Origin: Rhodococcus sp. IEGM 1381
GTDB taxonomy: Bacteria > Actinomycetota > Actinomycetes > Mycobacteriales > Mycobacteriaceae
DNA: 64,000 bases
Assembly (NCBI RefSeq): GCF_030056795.1
Contig: NZ_JASHKQ010000014.1
Coordinates: forward strand, 1-64,000
Direction: 5' to 3'
Shown in pieces: positions 9,917 to 17,911 of this stretch. Both the position numbers and the translations under genes were made by a program. The notes below the pieces were generated by a model, which was given only the letters and a program-made list of their open reading frames with translations, searched no databases and was not told where the DNA came from. Positions within the stretch are counted from its first letter, which is position 1, and every line of letters starts with the position of its first letter.

Positions 9917-10366
9917 TCAGATCGGACTTTCGAACCACGTCCAGTCGAGCCCGAACCAGCCGCCGACCAGCGCGAACGTTCCGAGCAGCCACAGGGTTGC
10001 GAGCACCACGACCGTGGTGAACAGCACGCCCAGACCCTTGACGAACATCGACTGCTTCGAGAACCAGGCCATGAAAGCGTCGTATCTCTTACGGACGAAT
10101 CGCAGTGCACTCTTGGCCCACGCGAATTCCGACGCCAGGATGCCCAGTCCCGCGAACACGATCAGCCAACCCGGCCCGGGATAAGGAATGGCAAGCACAC
10201 CCAAGATGAGCACGATGGTTCCGACGACTCCGACCGTGATTCGGTAGCCCAGATCGAGAGACTTGTTCTCGGCGATACGCGCCCGAAAGCGCCGGTGTTT
10301 CACCTTCGCCTTGTCCACCGGATTCTGGTCGTCAATGGCGTCGGGCTTCGATTGTTCGGTGCTCAC
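9917..10366 (-). CDS. PGPGW-motif transmembrane protein (TIGR02611-type)
   Basis: A 149-residue integral membrane protein with a charged N-terminal tail, two hydrophobic helices flanking the IPYPGPGW signature (about 61-68), an amphipathic stretch and two further helices ending in WFGLDWTWF. Families with this motif are widespread in actinobacteria and have no assigned function. It lies 95 bp upstream of thrS on the same strand and may be cotranscribed. The GTG start at 10366 is the first plausible start; the N-terminus is soluble and charged. Confidence 0.75.
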   Translation of the reverse strand: MSTEQSKPDAIDDQNPVDKAKVKHRRFRARIAENKSLDLGYRITVGVVGTIVLILGVLAIPYPGPGWLIVFAGLGILASEFAWAKSALRFVRKRYDAFMAWFSKQSMFVKGLGVLFTTVVVLATLWLLGTFALVGGWFGLDWTWFESPI

Positions 10367-10392
10367 CGGCTCAGGCTACCGGCCTCGGACGC

Positions 10393-10422
10393 AAGAAAGC
10401 CCGCACCGACATGGGTGCGGGC
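10393..10422 (-). terminator. Intrinsic terminator downstream of tRNA-Val(CAC)
   Basis: A nine-base-pair GC-rich stem (GCCCGCACC at 10399-10407 with its complement at 10414-10422) and a six-base loop are followed on the minus strand by TTTCTT. It lies ten bases after the 3' end of the minus-strand tRNA-Val gene, so it most likely ends that transcript before the PGPGW gene. Confidence 0.8.
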
Positions 10423-10433
10423 CTTGCATTCTG

Positions 10434-10505
10434 TGGTCCCGGCTGGGATCGAACCAGCGACCTTCCGCGTGTGAAGCGGACGCTCTCCCACTGAGCCACG
10501 GGACC
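10434..10505 (-). tRNA. tRNA-Val (anticodon CAC)
   Basis: A 72-nt cloverleaf on the minus strand: acceptor GGTCCCG pairs with CGGGACC, the D arm is GGCTCAGTGGGAGAGC, the anticodon stem TCCGC/GCGGA holds loop TTCACAC, and the T arm carries GGTTCGATCC. The CCA end is not encoded (ACA follows). It reads GUG codons. It is divergent from the Gly-Cys-Val tRNA group. Confidence 0.95.
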
Positions 10506-10665
10506 GAACGAGGCAAAACATTAACACGAGGTGCCACGGCGAACCGAATCGCCTGCCCGAGCGCCGAACACACGGTCACAGCGCCCGGGCAATGCCATCA
10601 CGCCACTGCTTTCACACCGTTCACAGGGACCGATTCGGCCGAATCAGCTGCTGACCACGAGATTT

Positions 10666-10695
10666 GTGAGTTTCACTCCCGTTGGGTTAATGTTT
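10666..10695 (+). promoter_or_regulatory. Candidate SigA promoter of the tRNA Gly-Cys-Val group
   Basis: TTGTGA at 10666-10671 and TAATGT at 10690-10695 with an 18-bp spacer resemble a housekeeping promoter 53 bp before tRNA-Gly. The same GTTAATGTTTT string that holds the -10 box also occurs upstream of the minus-strand tRNA-Val (around 10514-10524), suggesting a shared tRNA promoter core. Assigned by eye only. Confidence 0.5.
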
Positions 10696-10747
10696 TCCCC
10701 GCACCACGGAGACAACAACTGCCCAGCAGTGAGCGCCTCCGGGGTAT

Positions 10748-10819
10748 GCGGATGTGGCGCAGTGGTAGCGCATCACCTTGCCAAGGTGAGGGTCGCGGGT
10801 TCGAATCCCGTCATCCGCT
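10748..10819 (+). tRNA. tRNA-Gly (anticodon GCC)
   Basis: A 72-nt cloverleaf with acceptor GCGGATG/CATCCGC, D arm GCGCAGTGGTAGCGC, anticodon stem TCACC/GGTGA enclosing TTGCCAA, and T arm GCGGGTTCGAATCCCGT. CCA is not encoded. First gene of a plus-strand cluster of three tRNAs spaced 17 and 37 bases apart. Confidence 0.96.
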
Positions 10820-10836
10820 CGAGGGTCTCGACCCAT

Positions 10837-10907
10837 GGTGGAGTGGCCGAGTGGTGAGGCAACGGCCTGCAAAGCCGTGCACACGGGTTCGATTCCCGTC
10901 TCCACCT
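10837..10907 (+). tRNA. tRNA-Cys (anticodon GCA)
   Basis: A 71-nt cloverleaf with acceptor GGTGGAG/CTCCACC, D arm GGCCGAGTGGTGAGGC, anticodon stem ACGGC/GCCGT with loop CTGCAAA, and T arm ACGGGTTCGATTCCCGT. CCA is not encoded. Middle gene of the Gly-Cys-Val cluster. Confidence 0.96.
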
Positions 10908-10944
10908 CGCTAGTGCATCGATTGCAGAATCGATGCGAGGACAT

Positions 10945-11019
10945 GCGCGATTAGCTCAGCGGGAGAGCGCTTCCCTGACACGGAAGAGGTCACTGGTTCA
11001 ATCCCAGTATCGCGCACCA
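10945..11019 (+). tRNA. tRNA-Val (anticodon GAC)
   Basis: A 75-nt gene including an encoded CCA end, the only one of the four tRNAs here that has it. Acceptor GCGCGAT/ATCGCGC, D arm GCTCAGCGGGAGAGC, anticodon stem TTCCC/GGAAG (with a C-G next to it) around TGACAC, and T arm CTGGTTCAATCCCAG. It is followed 15 bases later by a strong terminator. Confidence 0.95.
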
Positions 11020-11034
11020 GAGTCAGACAGATCA

Positions 11035-11060
11035 GACCCCCTTTCGAGGGGGTCTTTTTT
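11035..11060 (+). terminator. Intrinsic terminator after the tRNA cluster
   Basis: GACCCCCT at 11035-11042 pairs with AGGGGGTC at 11047-11053 or so over a short TTCG loop, followed by an uninterrupted run of Ts. This is a textbook Rho-independent terminator and ends the Gly-Cys-Val tRNA transcript. Confidence 0.95.
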
Positions 11061-11145
11061 GTGCTTCACGAATCAATTGTGGTGATTCACGCCATAGAAG
11101 TGCACAGTGGAGATGACGCACACACTTCGATGGAAGGACACTCAC

Positions 11146-11427
11146 GTGTCGGACGATGCTCAGAGCGAACCCACAGTCGACGACGCCACCATGGAGGAGG
11201 CAAAGAAATCCGTCGAAGGGCTCGACGATCGCTATCGACCCGGTGCCCGGCCCACCGTGGCGCTACCGGGAACGAACGGCACCGTCGCCGGGACCGCATT
11301 CGCCGACATGGTCGACGACGACGGTGAGCTCGTCGACGCCGACGATCAGGGTGCATCCGACAGCTCCGAAACCGACAGCACGGACACCGACCACGCCGAA
11401 AAGGTAACGTCCTCGCACGATGCCTGA
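11146..11427 (+). CDS. Small acidic hypothetical protein
   Basis: A 93-residue, strongly acidic protein with no membrane segment, cysteine or recognised domain. A conserved-looking central part (KKSVEGLDDRYRPGARPTVALPG) is followed by a low-complexity Asp/Ser/Thr tail. I start at GTG 11146 because GGAAGGA lies seven bases upstream; an ATG at 11107 is also in frame. Its stop overlaps the start of the downstream hydrolase by 8 nt, so the two are probably one transcript. The function is unknown. Confidence 0.7.
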   Translation: MSDDAQSEPTVDDATMEEAKKSVEGLDDRYRPGARPTVALPGTNGTVAGTAFADMVDDDGELVDADDQGASDSSETDSTDTDHAEKVTSSHDA

Positions 11428-12115
11428 ACTCGATGGTCCCGACGCCCCCGCCGATATCGAACTCGGCGGGGGCGTCGCCTATCTGCACACACCGTCCACA
11501 CCGTCACGTGGCGGACTCGCTCTCACTCACGGCGCGGGCGGCAACTGCGAGTCGCTTCTGCTGCAGCGCATTGCCGTGGTGTGGTCGGCAGCCGGGTTCA
11601 CGGTGCTGCGGTTCGACCTCCCGTTTCGAGTTCGCAAACCCAAGGGCCCGCCGCACCCGTCTCGGTCGGCCGAGGATCGGCTGGGCATCGCTGCGGCGAT
11701 CGACGGCCTCCGCGTCGAGACATCGGGTTTCATCGCCTTCGGTGGGCATTCCTACGGCGGCAGGCAGGGGTCGATGATCGCGGCCGAACGCCCGGATCTC
11801 GTCGACGGACTCGTTCTGACCTCCTATCCCCTGCACCCACCGGGCAAGCCGGAAAGGGCTCGTACACAGCACCTTCCTGAACTGCGAATACCGACGGTGG
11901 TGGTGCACGGCACGAAGGACCCGTTCGGCACCACTGCCGAACTGAGCGCTGCGCTCGCTCTCGTCCCGGCCCCCACAATGCTCGTCGACATCGAGGGCGC
12001 GGGCCACGACCTCGCTCCGATCAAGTACGACGCGGCGACGAAAACCCTTGCCGGAGCCGTCTCGTTGTTCTCCGATTCTTCGGTAGTCGTCCCGCCCTTC
12101 GACCCGTCACGCTGA
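11420..12115 (+). CDS. Alpha/beta hydrolase of the KANL3/Tex30-like family
   Basis: A 231-residue cytosolic alpha/beta hydrolase. It has LTHGAGGNC for the oxyanion region, the nucleophile serine in GGHSYGGRQ, an Asp in VVHGTKDPFG and the catalytic His in GAGHDL, so the triad appears complete. The substrate is unknown; family members are often annotated as dienelactone-hydrolase-like. The ATG overlaps the end of the small acidic gene by 8 nt, and the next gene begins 16 nt after its stop. Confidence 0.82.
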   Translation: MPELDGPDAPADIELGGGVAYLHTPSTPSRGGLALTHGAGGNCESLLLQRIAVVWSAAGFTVLRFDLPFRVRKPKGPPHPSRSAEDRLGIAAAIDGLRVETSGFIAFGGHSYGGRQGSMIAAERPDLVDGLVLTSYPLHPPGKPERARTQHLPELRIPTVVVHGTKDPFGTTAELSAALALVPAPTMLVDIEGAGHDLAPIKYDAATKTLAGAVSLFSDSSVVVPPFDPSR

Positions 12116-12131
12116 AGTGGTCTACTAAGGC

Positions 12132-12584
12132 ATGCCGACCTGGGGATGGTTCATCGTTGCTCTGGTCCTCGTCGATGCCGCGGTGCTTGCAGCATGGTTG
12201 TTGGCCCGAAAGAAGCCCGGCTCGGGCCCGGAGACATCGCGCAGCATCGGGTTGATCGGCCTCGACGGCAATGCCCGTGCAGACATTCACCAGTTGTTGG
12301 CGGCGAACAAGAAGATCCAGGCCATCAAGATCTTTCGTGAACGGACAGGTGCCAGTCTCCTCGAAGCGAAGAACGCGATCGAAAGCGTTCAACGCGGCGA
12401 ACCCTTTCCGACCTCGTCCACCATCGTCGACGCGGCTCAGTCCGGTCCGACACCCTGGGACGATCTGATTCCGCGTTTGCAGTCACTGAAATCGGAAGGA
12501 AAAGCTATCTCCGCCATCAAACTGCTGCGCGATCGAACCGGCCTGTCTCTGCGGGATGCGAAGAACGCGGTGGATCTGCTGTGA
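12132..12584 (+). CDS. Membrane-anchored protein with two ribosomal L7/L12 C-terminal-like repeats
   Basis: A 150-residue protein. One N-terminal membrane helix (about 4-25) is followed by two copies of the motif around which the L7/L12 C-terminal domain is built: AIKIFRERTGASLLEAKNAIE (first copy) and AIKLLRDRTGLSLRDAKNAVD (second copy), about 75 residues apart. L7/L12 uses this helix pair to contact translation factors; here the domain is duplicated and tethered to the membrane, so a ribosomal role is not implied. Its stop overlaps the GNAT start (GTGA). The function is unknown. Confidence 0.75.
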   Translation: MPTWGWFIVALVLVDAAVLAAWLLARKKPGSGPETSRSIGLIGLDGNARADIHQLLAANKKIQAIKIFRERTGASLLEAKNAIESVQRGEPFPTSSTIVDAAQSGPTPWDDLIPRLQSLKSEGKAISAIKLLRDRTGLSLRDAKNAVDLL

Positions 12585-13117
12585 CCGTTCGCGTTGCCAC
12601 GATCGACGATGCACCCGGGCTGGCCGAATTGGCCGCTGTCACCTTCCCGCTCGCTTGCCCGTCAGGAACCCGCCCCGAAGACATCGAGAGTTTCATCTCG
12701 AACACGTTGTCTGTCAAGCACTTTCAGACCTACGTCGCTGACGCATCGAAGGTGGTACTGGTCGACGACGGCGCCGTGAGAGAATTGCTCGGTTACGCGA
12801 TGCTGGTAGTCGGAGACCCGTCGGACCCGCACATACGAGCGTCTCTCACACATTTGCCGACACTGGAAGTCAGCAAGCTGTACGTGAGACCGACCGGGCA
12901 CGGTACCGGAGTGGCGGGCCGCTTGATGACCGCTGCCCTGGACCATGCGAGCGAGATCGGCTGTGCGGGCTCCTGGCTCGGAGTCAACCAGGAGAACGAG
13001 CGGGCGCAGAAGTTCTATCGCAAACACGGTTTCAGGATTGCCGGAACCAAGACCTTCGTCGTAGGCGGCCGAACCGAGGACGACTATGTGATGGAGACGG
13101 AACTACCCGTCGGCTGA
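12581..13117 (+). CDS. GNAT family N-acetyltransferase
   Basis: A 178-residue acetyl-CoA-dependent acyltransferase. The core shows the beta-4 strand EVSKLYVRP, the pyrophosphate-binding loop GTGVAGRLM (Q/RxxGxG/A type), and the C-terminal NQENERAQKFYRKHGF that typifies GNAT enzymes. The substrate is not predictable. It begins with GTG overlapping the stop of the L7/L12-repeat protein and converges on zapE with a single base between stops. Confidence 0.88.
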   Translation: MTVRVATIDDAPGLAELAAVTFPLACPSGTRPEDIESFISNTLSVKHFQTYVADASKVVLVDDGAVRELLGYAMLVVGDPSDPHIRASLTHLPTLEVSKLYVRPTGHGTGVAGRLMTAALDHASEIGCAGSWLGVNQENERAQKFYRKHGFRIAGTKTFVVGGRTEDDYVMETELPVG

Positions 13118-13118
13118 C

Positions 13119-14132
13119 TCATCCGACGGCGGCGAAGCGGGACAACGCAAGCAGACGAGAAGTGGCGCGCAGGTACTTCTTGCGGTATCCGCCGGCCAAC
13201 ATCTCCTCGGTGAAGATCTCGTCGAGTTTGCTGCCCGAGGCCGTTACCGGGATGCCCGCGTCGTACAGGCGGTCGGCAAGGACGACCAGTCGCAGCGCGA
13301 TGGCCTGATCCGATGCCGGGTGCACATTCTTCAGAAACACCGCGGGAACTCCGTCGAGCAACTTGCCGTAGCGAGAAGGGTGCAGCGTGCTCAGGTGTGC
13401 CAGCAGCTCGTCGAAGTCGTCCAAGGTTGCGCCGTCGACGGTGTCGGCGCGCTCGATCAGCTCGGACTCGGATGTGGGCTCGGGAGCCGGGGGCAGATCG
13501 CGGTGGCGGTAGTCGGGGCCGTCGACACGGACGGACTCGAAGATCGAACCGAGCTTCTTGATTTCGCGCAGGAAGTCCTCGGCGGCAAAACGACCCTCAC
13601 CGAGCTGACCGGGCAGAGTGTTCGACGTCGCGACGATGGACACTCCACGCTGCGAAAGTTCGGAAAGCAGCCGCGAAACCAGCATCGTGTCGCCCGGATC
13701 GTCGAGCTCGAACTCATCGATGCACAGCACGCTGTGGCCCGAAAGTTCTTCGAGCGCCTTGTTGAAGCCGAGTGCCCCGACGACGTGGGTCAGCTCGACG
13801 AACGTGCCGAACGCCTTGGGCTCGGGAACACTGTGGTAGATCGAGGCCAGCAAGTGGGTCTTGCCCACACCGAAGCCGCCGTCGAGGTACAGGCCCGCAC
13901 CGATGGCCGGCGTCTTCTTACCGAACAGCCCGCGCTTGCCCTTGCCTCGAATCTTCTGAACCTTGCTCGCGAATTCCTCGGCCTTCGCGACCGCAGCAGC
14001 CTGGGTGGGCTCCTTGGGGTCGGGGATGTACGAGGAGAAGCTGACGTCGTCGAACATCGCCGGCGGGACCATCTGCGCGATCAGCTGATCGGAGGGGACC
14101 ACGGGATTTCGGTCGACAAGGCGTGCGGGCAT
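13119..14132 (-). CDS. zapE: AFG1/ZapE-family ATPase
   Basis: A 337-residue AAA+ type ATPase. Walker A is GGFGVGKT at 85-92, Walker B is VLCIDEFELDD, and the sensor region is IVATSNTLPGQLG followed by FLREIKKLGSIFE. In E. coli ZapE promotes Z-ring constriction; mitochondrial AFG1 handles protein quality control. Actinobacterial members such as Rv2670c are uncharacterised. I start at the ATG before PARLVDRNP; the frame stays open 12 codons further up, but that would overlap the divergent reductase. Confidence 0.88.
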   Translation of the reverse strand: MPARLVDRNPVVPSDQLIAQMVPPAMFDDVSFSSYIPDPKEPTQAAAVAKAEEFASKVQKIRGKGKRGLFGKKTPAIGAGLYLDGGFGVGKTHLLASIYHSVPEPKAFGTFVELTHVVGALGFNKALEELSGHSVLCIDEFELDDPGDTMLVSRLLSELSQRGVSIVATSNTLPGQLGEGRFAAEDFLREIKKLGSIFESVRVDGPDYRHRDLPPAPEPTSESELIERADTVDGATLDDFDELLAHLSTLHPSRYGKLLDGVPAVFLKNVHPASDQAIALRLVVLADRLYDAGIPVTASGSKLDEIFTEEMLAGGYRKKYLRATSRLLALSRFAAVG

Positions 14133-14166
14133 TGGACGAGCGTAACGACGTGGTCTGATCTCTCTC

Positions 14167-14955
14167 ATGCAGCTTCTCGATATTGGGACCTACTTCACAT
14201 CCGAGCAGGCAGCCGAGTCCGCGCTCACCGTCGGGTCGACACTCGACGACGATGCCATCCGCGACCTGTACGCCTACCCAGCAGACCTGGGCCGACCGTG
14301 GATCCGCACCAACTTCGTCACCAGCATCGACGGATCTGTCACCGCGAACGGTAAGTCGGCGGGCCTGGGAACCCCCGCCGACGCCCGACTGTTCGGCATT
14401 CTGCGAGAGCTGTGCGACGCCGTTCTCGTCGGGGCCGGAACTGCTCGCGCCGAGAACTACGGCGGCGTCTCGCTGTCCGCCGAGGCGAAAGCACGTCGAG
14501 TAGCGAACGGATTGGTACCGATTCCCACGATCGTGGTGGTCACCGCCACCGGCTCGATCGATGCCGAGTCTCGGCTCGTCACCGACACCGAAGTGCAGCC
14601 GGTGGTGCTGACCTCGGCGGCGGCGGACACCTCGAAGGTGGCCGCGCTGCGTTCCGCGGGCGCAACGGTGATCGAGGTGTCCGGTGAAACGGTGTCGACC
14701 GAAGACATCGTGAAGACGCTGAGCGACCTCGGATTTCGCCGCATCCTGTGCGAGGGCGGACCAGGACTGTTCGGGCAACTCGCATCCGACGGTGCGGCGG
14801 ACGATCTGTGCCTGACGATCTCGCCGATGCTCGTTGCCGGAGAGGCGGGCCGCATCGCCCACTCCGCCGGTGCCTCCGACACACCGATGCAGCGAGCGCA
14901 CGTTCTCGCTGCATCGGACGGCACGCTGCTCACACGCTGGGTGCGTAGGCCATGA
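14167..14955 (+). CDS. RibD-like pyrimidine reductase domain protein
   Basis: A 262-residue stand-alone RibD C-terminal reductase domain (DHFR fold, NADPH-binding). Signature segments are TNFVTSIDGSVTANGKSAGL near 47-66, GILRELCDAVLVGAGTARAE, and the NADPH motif CEGGPGLFGQL. The deaminase half of RibD is absent. The position between zapE and a lipoprotein hydrolase equals Rv2671, which can supply dihydrofolate reductase-like activity in M. tuberculosis; whether this one reduces a riboflavin intermediate, dihydrofolate or something else is open. Confidence 0.85.
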   Translation: MQLLDIGTYFTSEQAAESALTVGSTLDDDAIRDLYAYPADLGRPWIRTNFVTSIDGSVTANGKSAGLGTPADARLFGILRELCDAVLVGAGTARAENYGGVSLSAEAKARRVANGLVPIPTIVVVTATGSIDAESRLVTDTEVQPVVLTSAAADTSKVAALRSAGATVIEVSGETVSTEDIVKTLSDLGFRRILCEGGPGLFGQLASDGAADDLCLTISPMLVAGEAGRIAHSAGASDTPMQRAHVLAASDGTLLTRWVRRP

Positions 14956-15001
14956 GCAGCGAGCGGTGCGGCATCGATCGAAAAGTCGATAGCCTCGCAC
15001 G

Positions 15002-16576
15002 GTGACGCAGAAACGTACGTTGCTCGCCGCCGTCCTCGTCCTGGCCACGATGTGCGCGGCCTGCGGCGCCGGGCCGTCGATCCGGCCCGATGTCGCAGTG
15101 GAGCAACGGTCCCCCGGTCAGCCCGGCGAGCCGTCCGCAGAGGCTCCGCCGGAACCGGCTGCACTCGCCGTGCCGACGACCGATCTCGACTGGGCCGACT
15201 GCACCGCCGCCACTCTCGGGACGTTCGGGCTCACCTCCACCACGCCCGGACTGACACTCGAGTGCGCGGAGTACGAGGCCGACGTCGATGCCAGCGGGCA
15301 GATGTTCGGCACGTTCGCCGTCGGCGCACTGCGCGCCCGGCTCGATGGAACACCGGCCGATGCTGGTCCGCTGCTGTTCACCTCCGGCTCCGATCGATCC
15401 TCGATCGCCACACTGGCGACAATGGCAGCCGGTCCGCTCTCGACACTGCTGGAAGCTCACCCCATCGTCGCCGTTGATCGACGCGGGATCGGCCGCTCCA
15501 CCGCTGTGGACTGCATCGACGACACCCTCCAGTCCCCTACCAAGACTGCAGTCGATGCCCTGGGGCAGTTCACCAGATCCGACGCCGATACCGCCGACCG
15601 CGCATTCGACGCGGGCCGAGACGCCACCATCGAGTGCACCGACACACTGCAGCCACAGGAGCTCGCCTTCGGAACCACCTACGCCGCGGACGATCTCGAC
15701 CGTCTGCGGCAGCTCTGGGGCCTGGATCAGATCGGAGTGATCGGATCCGGGAACGGTGCGCTCACCGCGTTGGCCTACGCGGCGAAGTTCCCGGACAACA
15801 TCTCGCGTCTGATTCTCGATTCGCCGCCCGGGGTCAATACCGATCAGATCACGCTGGCCGAGCAACGGACGCAGGGCAAGGAAGCCGCCTTCGCGGCGTT
15901 CGCACAACGATGCGTCGCGCTGAACTGCTCACTCGGAGCCGATCCGACGGCTGCTGTGGAGCAGCTGCTCCGACGCGCCGCCGGTGGCGAGTTCGCACCG
16001 CTGTCCACTCACGAAATTCTCGACGGCATCACCTTCGCACTCGCATCGACAGCAGGGGACGCGTCGACTCGGGCCACCGCCCTGTCCACGACCCTGTCCG
16101 CAGCGGCTGGATCCGACACCGCGGCTCTGCTCGCCCTCGCCGAACGAGGTCGAAATGCGTACGGCACCGACGGGCAGTTCGTTTCCCGCTGCACGGACGG
16201 CCAGCAGTGGCCGTCTCCGCAGGGCGTGCGTGACCTGTCGTCGCAATGGACCGACCGCTACCCGGTCTACGGCACCGACGCCGCCTTGACAGCGTTGCTG
16301 TGCTCCTCCTGGCCGACGGCACCGTCGATCCCCCTGCCCACCTCGTTGGACGTTCCGGTACTGGTCCTGTCGAACGCGGGCGACCCGATCGTCGGCAACG
16401 GAGGCCTGTCCTCGGTCACCGGGCTGGTCGGGGCAACCGGCGCGGCAGTGGCGTCGGCGGCGTGGCAGGGCAGCGGACACCCGAGCCTCGGCGGATCACA
16501 GTGTCTGCAGAGCACTGTGGTGAATTACGCGCTCGATACTGCGCTTCCGACCGACGGCACCGTCTGTCCCGCCTGA
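15002..16576 (+). CDS. Secreted lipoprotein of the tripeptidyl-peptidase-like hydrolase family
   Basis: A 524-residue exported protein. A signal peptide (1-20) ends in ATMCAACG, a plausible lipobox, then a Pro/Ala/Glu-rich linker. The body is an alpha/beta-hydrolase of the SlpD/E and TAP type with VAVDRRGIGRST (the DxRGxG segment), a late Asp in LSNAGDP and His in GSGHPSLGG. The nucleophile elbow, however, reads VIGSGNGAL, so the usual G-x-S-x-G serine position is glycine. It resembles Rv2672, which shares the position. Likely attached to the outer face of the membrane; catalytic activity is doubtful. Confidence 0.82.
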   Translation: MTQKRTLLAAVLVLATMCAACGAGPSIRPDVAVEQRSPGQPGEPSAEAPPEPAALAVPTTDLDWADCTAATLGTFGLTSTTPGLTLECAEYEADVDASGQMFGTFAVGALRARLDGTPADAGPLLFTSGSDRSSIATLATMAAGPLSTLLEAHPIVAVDRRGIGRSTAVDCIDDTLQSPTKTAVDALGQFTRSDADTADRAFDAGRDATIECTDTLQPQELAFGTTYAADDLDRLRQLWGLDQIGVIGSGNGALTALAYAAKFPDNISRLILDSPPGVNTDQITLAEQRTQGKEAAFAAFAQRCVALNCSLGADPTAAVEQLLRRAAGGEFAPLSTHEILDGITFALASTAGDASTRATALSTTLSAAAGSDTAALLALAERGRNAYGTDGQFVSRCTDGQQWPSPQGVRDLSSQWTDRYPVYGTDAALTALLCSSWPTAPSIPLPTSLDVPVLVLSNAGDPIVGNGGLSSVTGLVGATGAAVASAAWQGSGHPSLGGSQCLQSTVVNYALDTALPTDGTVCPA

Positions 16577-16645
16577 TTCCTCGACCGGACTCCGGCGCGG
16601 GGTGTCCTTTCGCTGGTGCGGCACCGGCTCGGGTACCGTTCGCGG

Positions 16646-17884
16646 GTGTCACTTAGCTTTCTGGAGCCGCGCTCAGGGCGGACGACCGCCGAGGTAATCA
16701 AGTACGCCCTGTGGCCCATCGCCATCATGACCGTGATCCAGCGGGTGGTCGTCAAGGCGGTCAACGGTGATATCACCAACGACTTCAATCCCGTGTACAG
16801 CGCAGCTCTGGCGTTCCTGAATCGCCAGCCGGTGTATACGGCGAACTTCGACTCCGTCGACCCGCACTACCTGTATCAACCGAGCGCGACGATGTTGCTC
16901 TCCCCCATAGCCATCATCGACCCCGAGCGATCTCGCTGGTTCTTCATCATCGCCAGCACCATCGCAATTCTCGTGGCGCTCTACATCCTGTTGCGCATCT
17001 TCGGATTCCGACTCGACTCGGTTGCCGCTCCCGCGCTGCTCCTCGCCGCATTCGTCAGCGAGACGGTGACGAACACGTTGGTGTTCACCAACTTCAACGG
17101 CTTCGTCCTCCTCGGTGAAGTAGCGTTTCTCGGGTTTCTACTCCAACGCAAAGACCTGTCGGCCGGCGTTGCCATGGGCCTGACTCTGGCGATCAAGCCG
17201 ATGCTCGCGCCGCTGCTGCTGCTTCCTCTGATGACGCGTCAGTGGAAGGTCTTCATCACCTCGATCGCGATCCCCGTGGTGATGATGGCCATCGCCTGGC
17301 CGCTGTCGGTCGACCCGATGAACTTCATCGACCGGACGCTGCCGTACCTGCTGCAGACTCGCGACTACTTCAACAGTGCTGTCGTCGGTAACGGTCGCTA
17401 CTACGGTGTTCCCGAACTGCTCACCCTCGGCATCCGCGCGGTTCTGGGAATCATGGTTCTGGTGTCGCTGTGGCTGCTGTACCGGTACTGCCGCGAAGAC
17501 CGTCTGTTCTTCTTCGCGACCACATCGGGATTGATCCTCACCGCGCACTGGTTGCTGGGCTCCCTGGGCCAGATGTACTACTCGATGATGCTGTTCCCGC
17601 TGCTCATGAGTGTCGTGTTGAAGAACTCAGTACTCCGCAACTGGCCCGCCTGGCTCGCGATCTACGGGTTCATGAACTACGACCGATGGCTGTCCGGACG
17701 GTGGATCGAAACCGGCCGTGCCCTGGATTACCTCCGGACCACCTTCGGGTGGGCGCTGCTGATCGTGGTCATCTTCGGTGTTCTCGTCGGACGCTATTTC
17801 GCCGCTCGAAGCGAAGGACGACTCGACGACGGAATCGAACCGAGCTACCTGCTGCCGAGCGCGCCACCAGCGAAAACGGCATAG
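16646..17884 (+). CDS. aftC: GT87 alpha-(1->3) arabinofuranosyltransferase AftC
   Basis: A 412-residue GT-C fold membrane glycosyltransferase with about ten hydrophobic helices. The first periplasmic loop carries TNDFNPVYSAALAFL and the VDPHYLYQPSAT segment, matching the acidic catalytic loop of AftC. It uses decaprenyl-phospho-arabinose to branch the arabinan of arabinogalactan and LAM on the outer face of the membrane. Order (RibD-like, hydrolase, aftC, msrB) equals Rv2671-Rv2674. The start is taken as GTG 16646; a start at 16616 is also open. Confidence 0.9.
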   Translation: MSLSFLEPRSGRTTAEVIKYALWPIAIMTVIQRVVVKAVNGDITNDFNPVYSAALAFLNRQPVYTANFDSVDPHYLYQPSATMLLSPIAIIDPERSRWFFIIASTIAILVALYILLRIFGFRLDSVAAPALLLAAFVSETVTNTLVFTNFNGFVLLGEVAFLGFLLQRKDLSAGVAMGLTLAIKPMLAPLLLLPLMTRQWKVFITSIAIPVVMMAIAWPLSVDPMNFIDRTLPYLLQTRDYFNSAVVGNGRYYGVPELLTLGIRAVLGIMVLVSLWLLYRYCREDRLFFFATTSGLILTAHWLLGSLGQMYYSMMLFPLLMSVVLKNSVLRNWPAWLAIYGFMNYDRWLSGRWIETGRALDYLRTTFGWALLIVVIFGVLVGRYFAARSEGRLDDGIEPSYLLPSAPPAKTA

Positions 17885-17911
17885 CCCGACAAATCGTATT
17901 AGCGTGAGAGC

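Noticed and set aside
8055-10184. A 709-codon plus-strand open frame opposite thrS
   Set aside because: It is the antisense shadow of thrS and the PGPGW gene; high-GC genes commonly leave a long open frame on the other strand, and the translation has no recognisable domain.
10434-11019. A prophage or integrative element at the tRNA genes
   Set aside because: No integrase, no duplicated tRNA 3' end and no foreign-looking codon use nearby.
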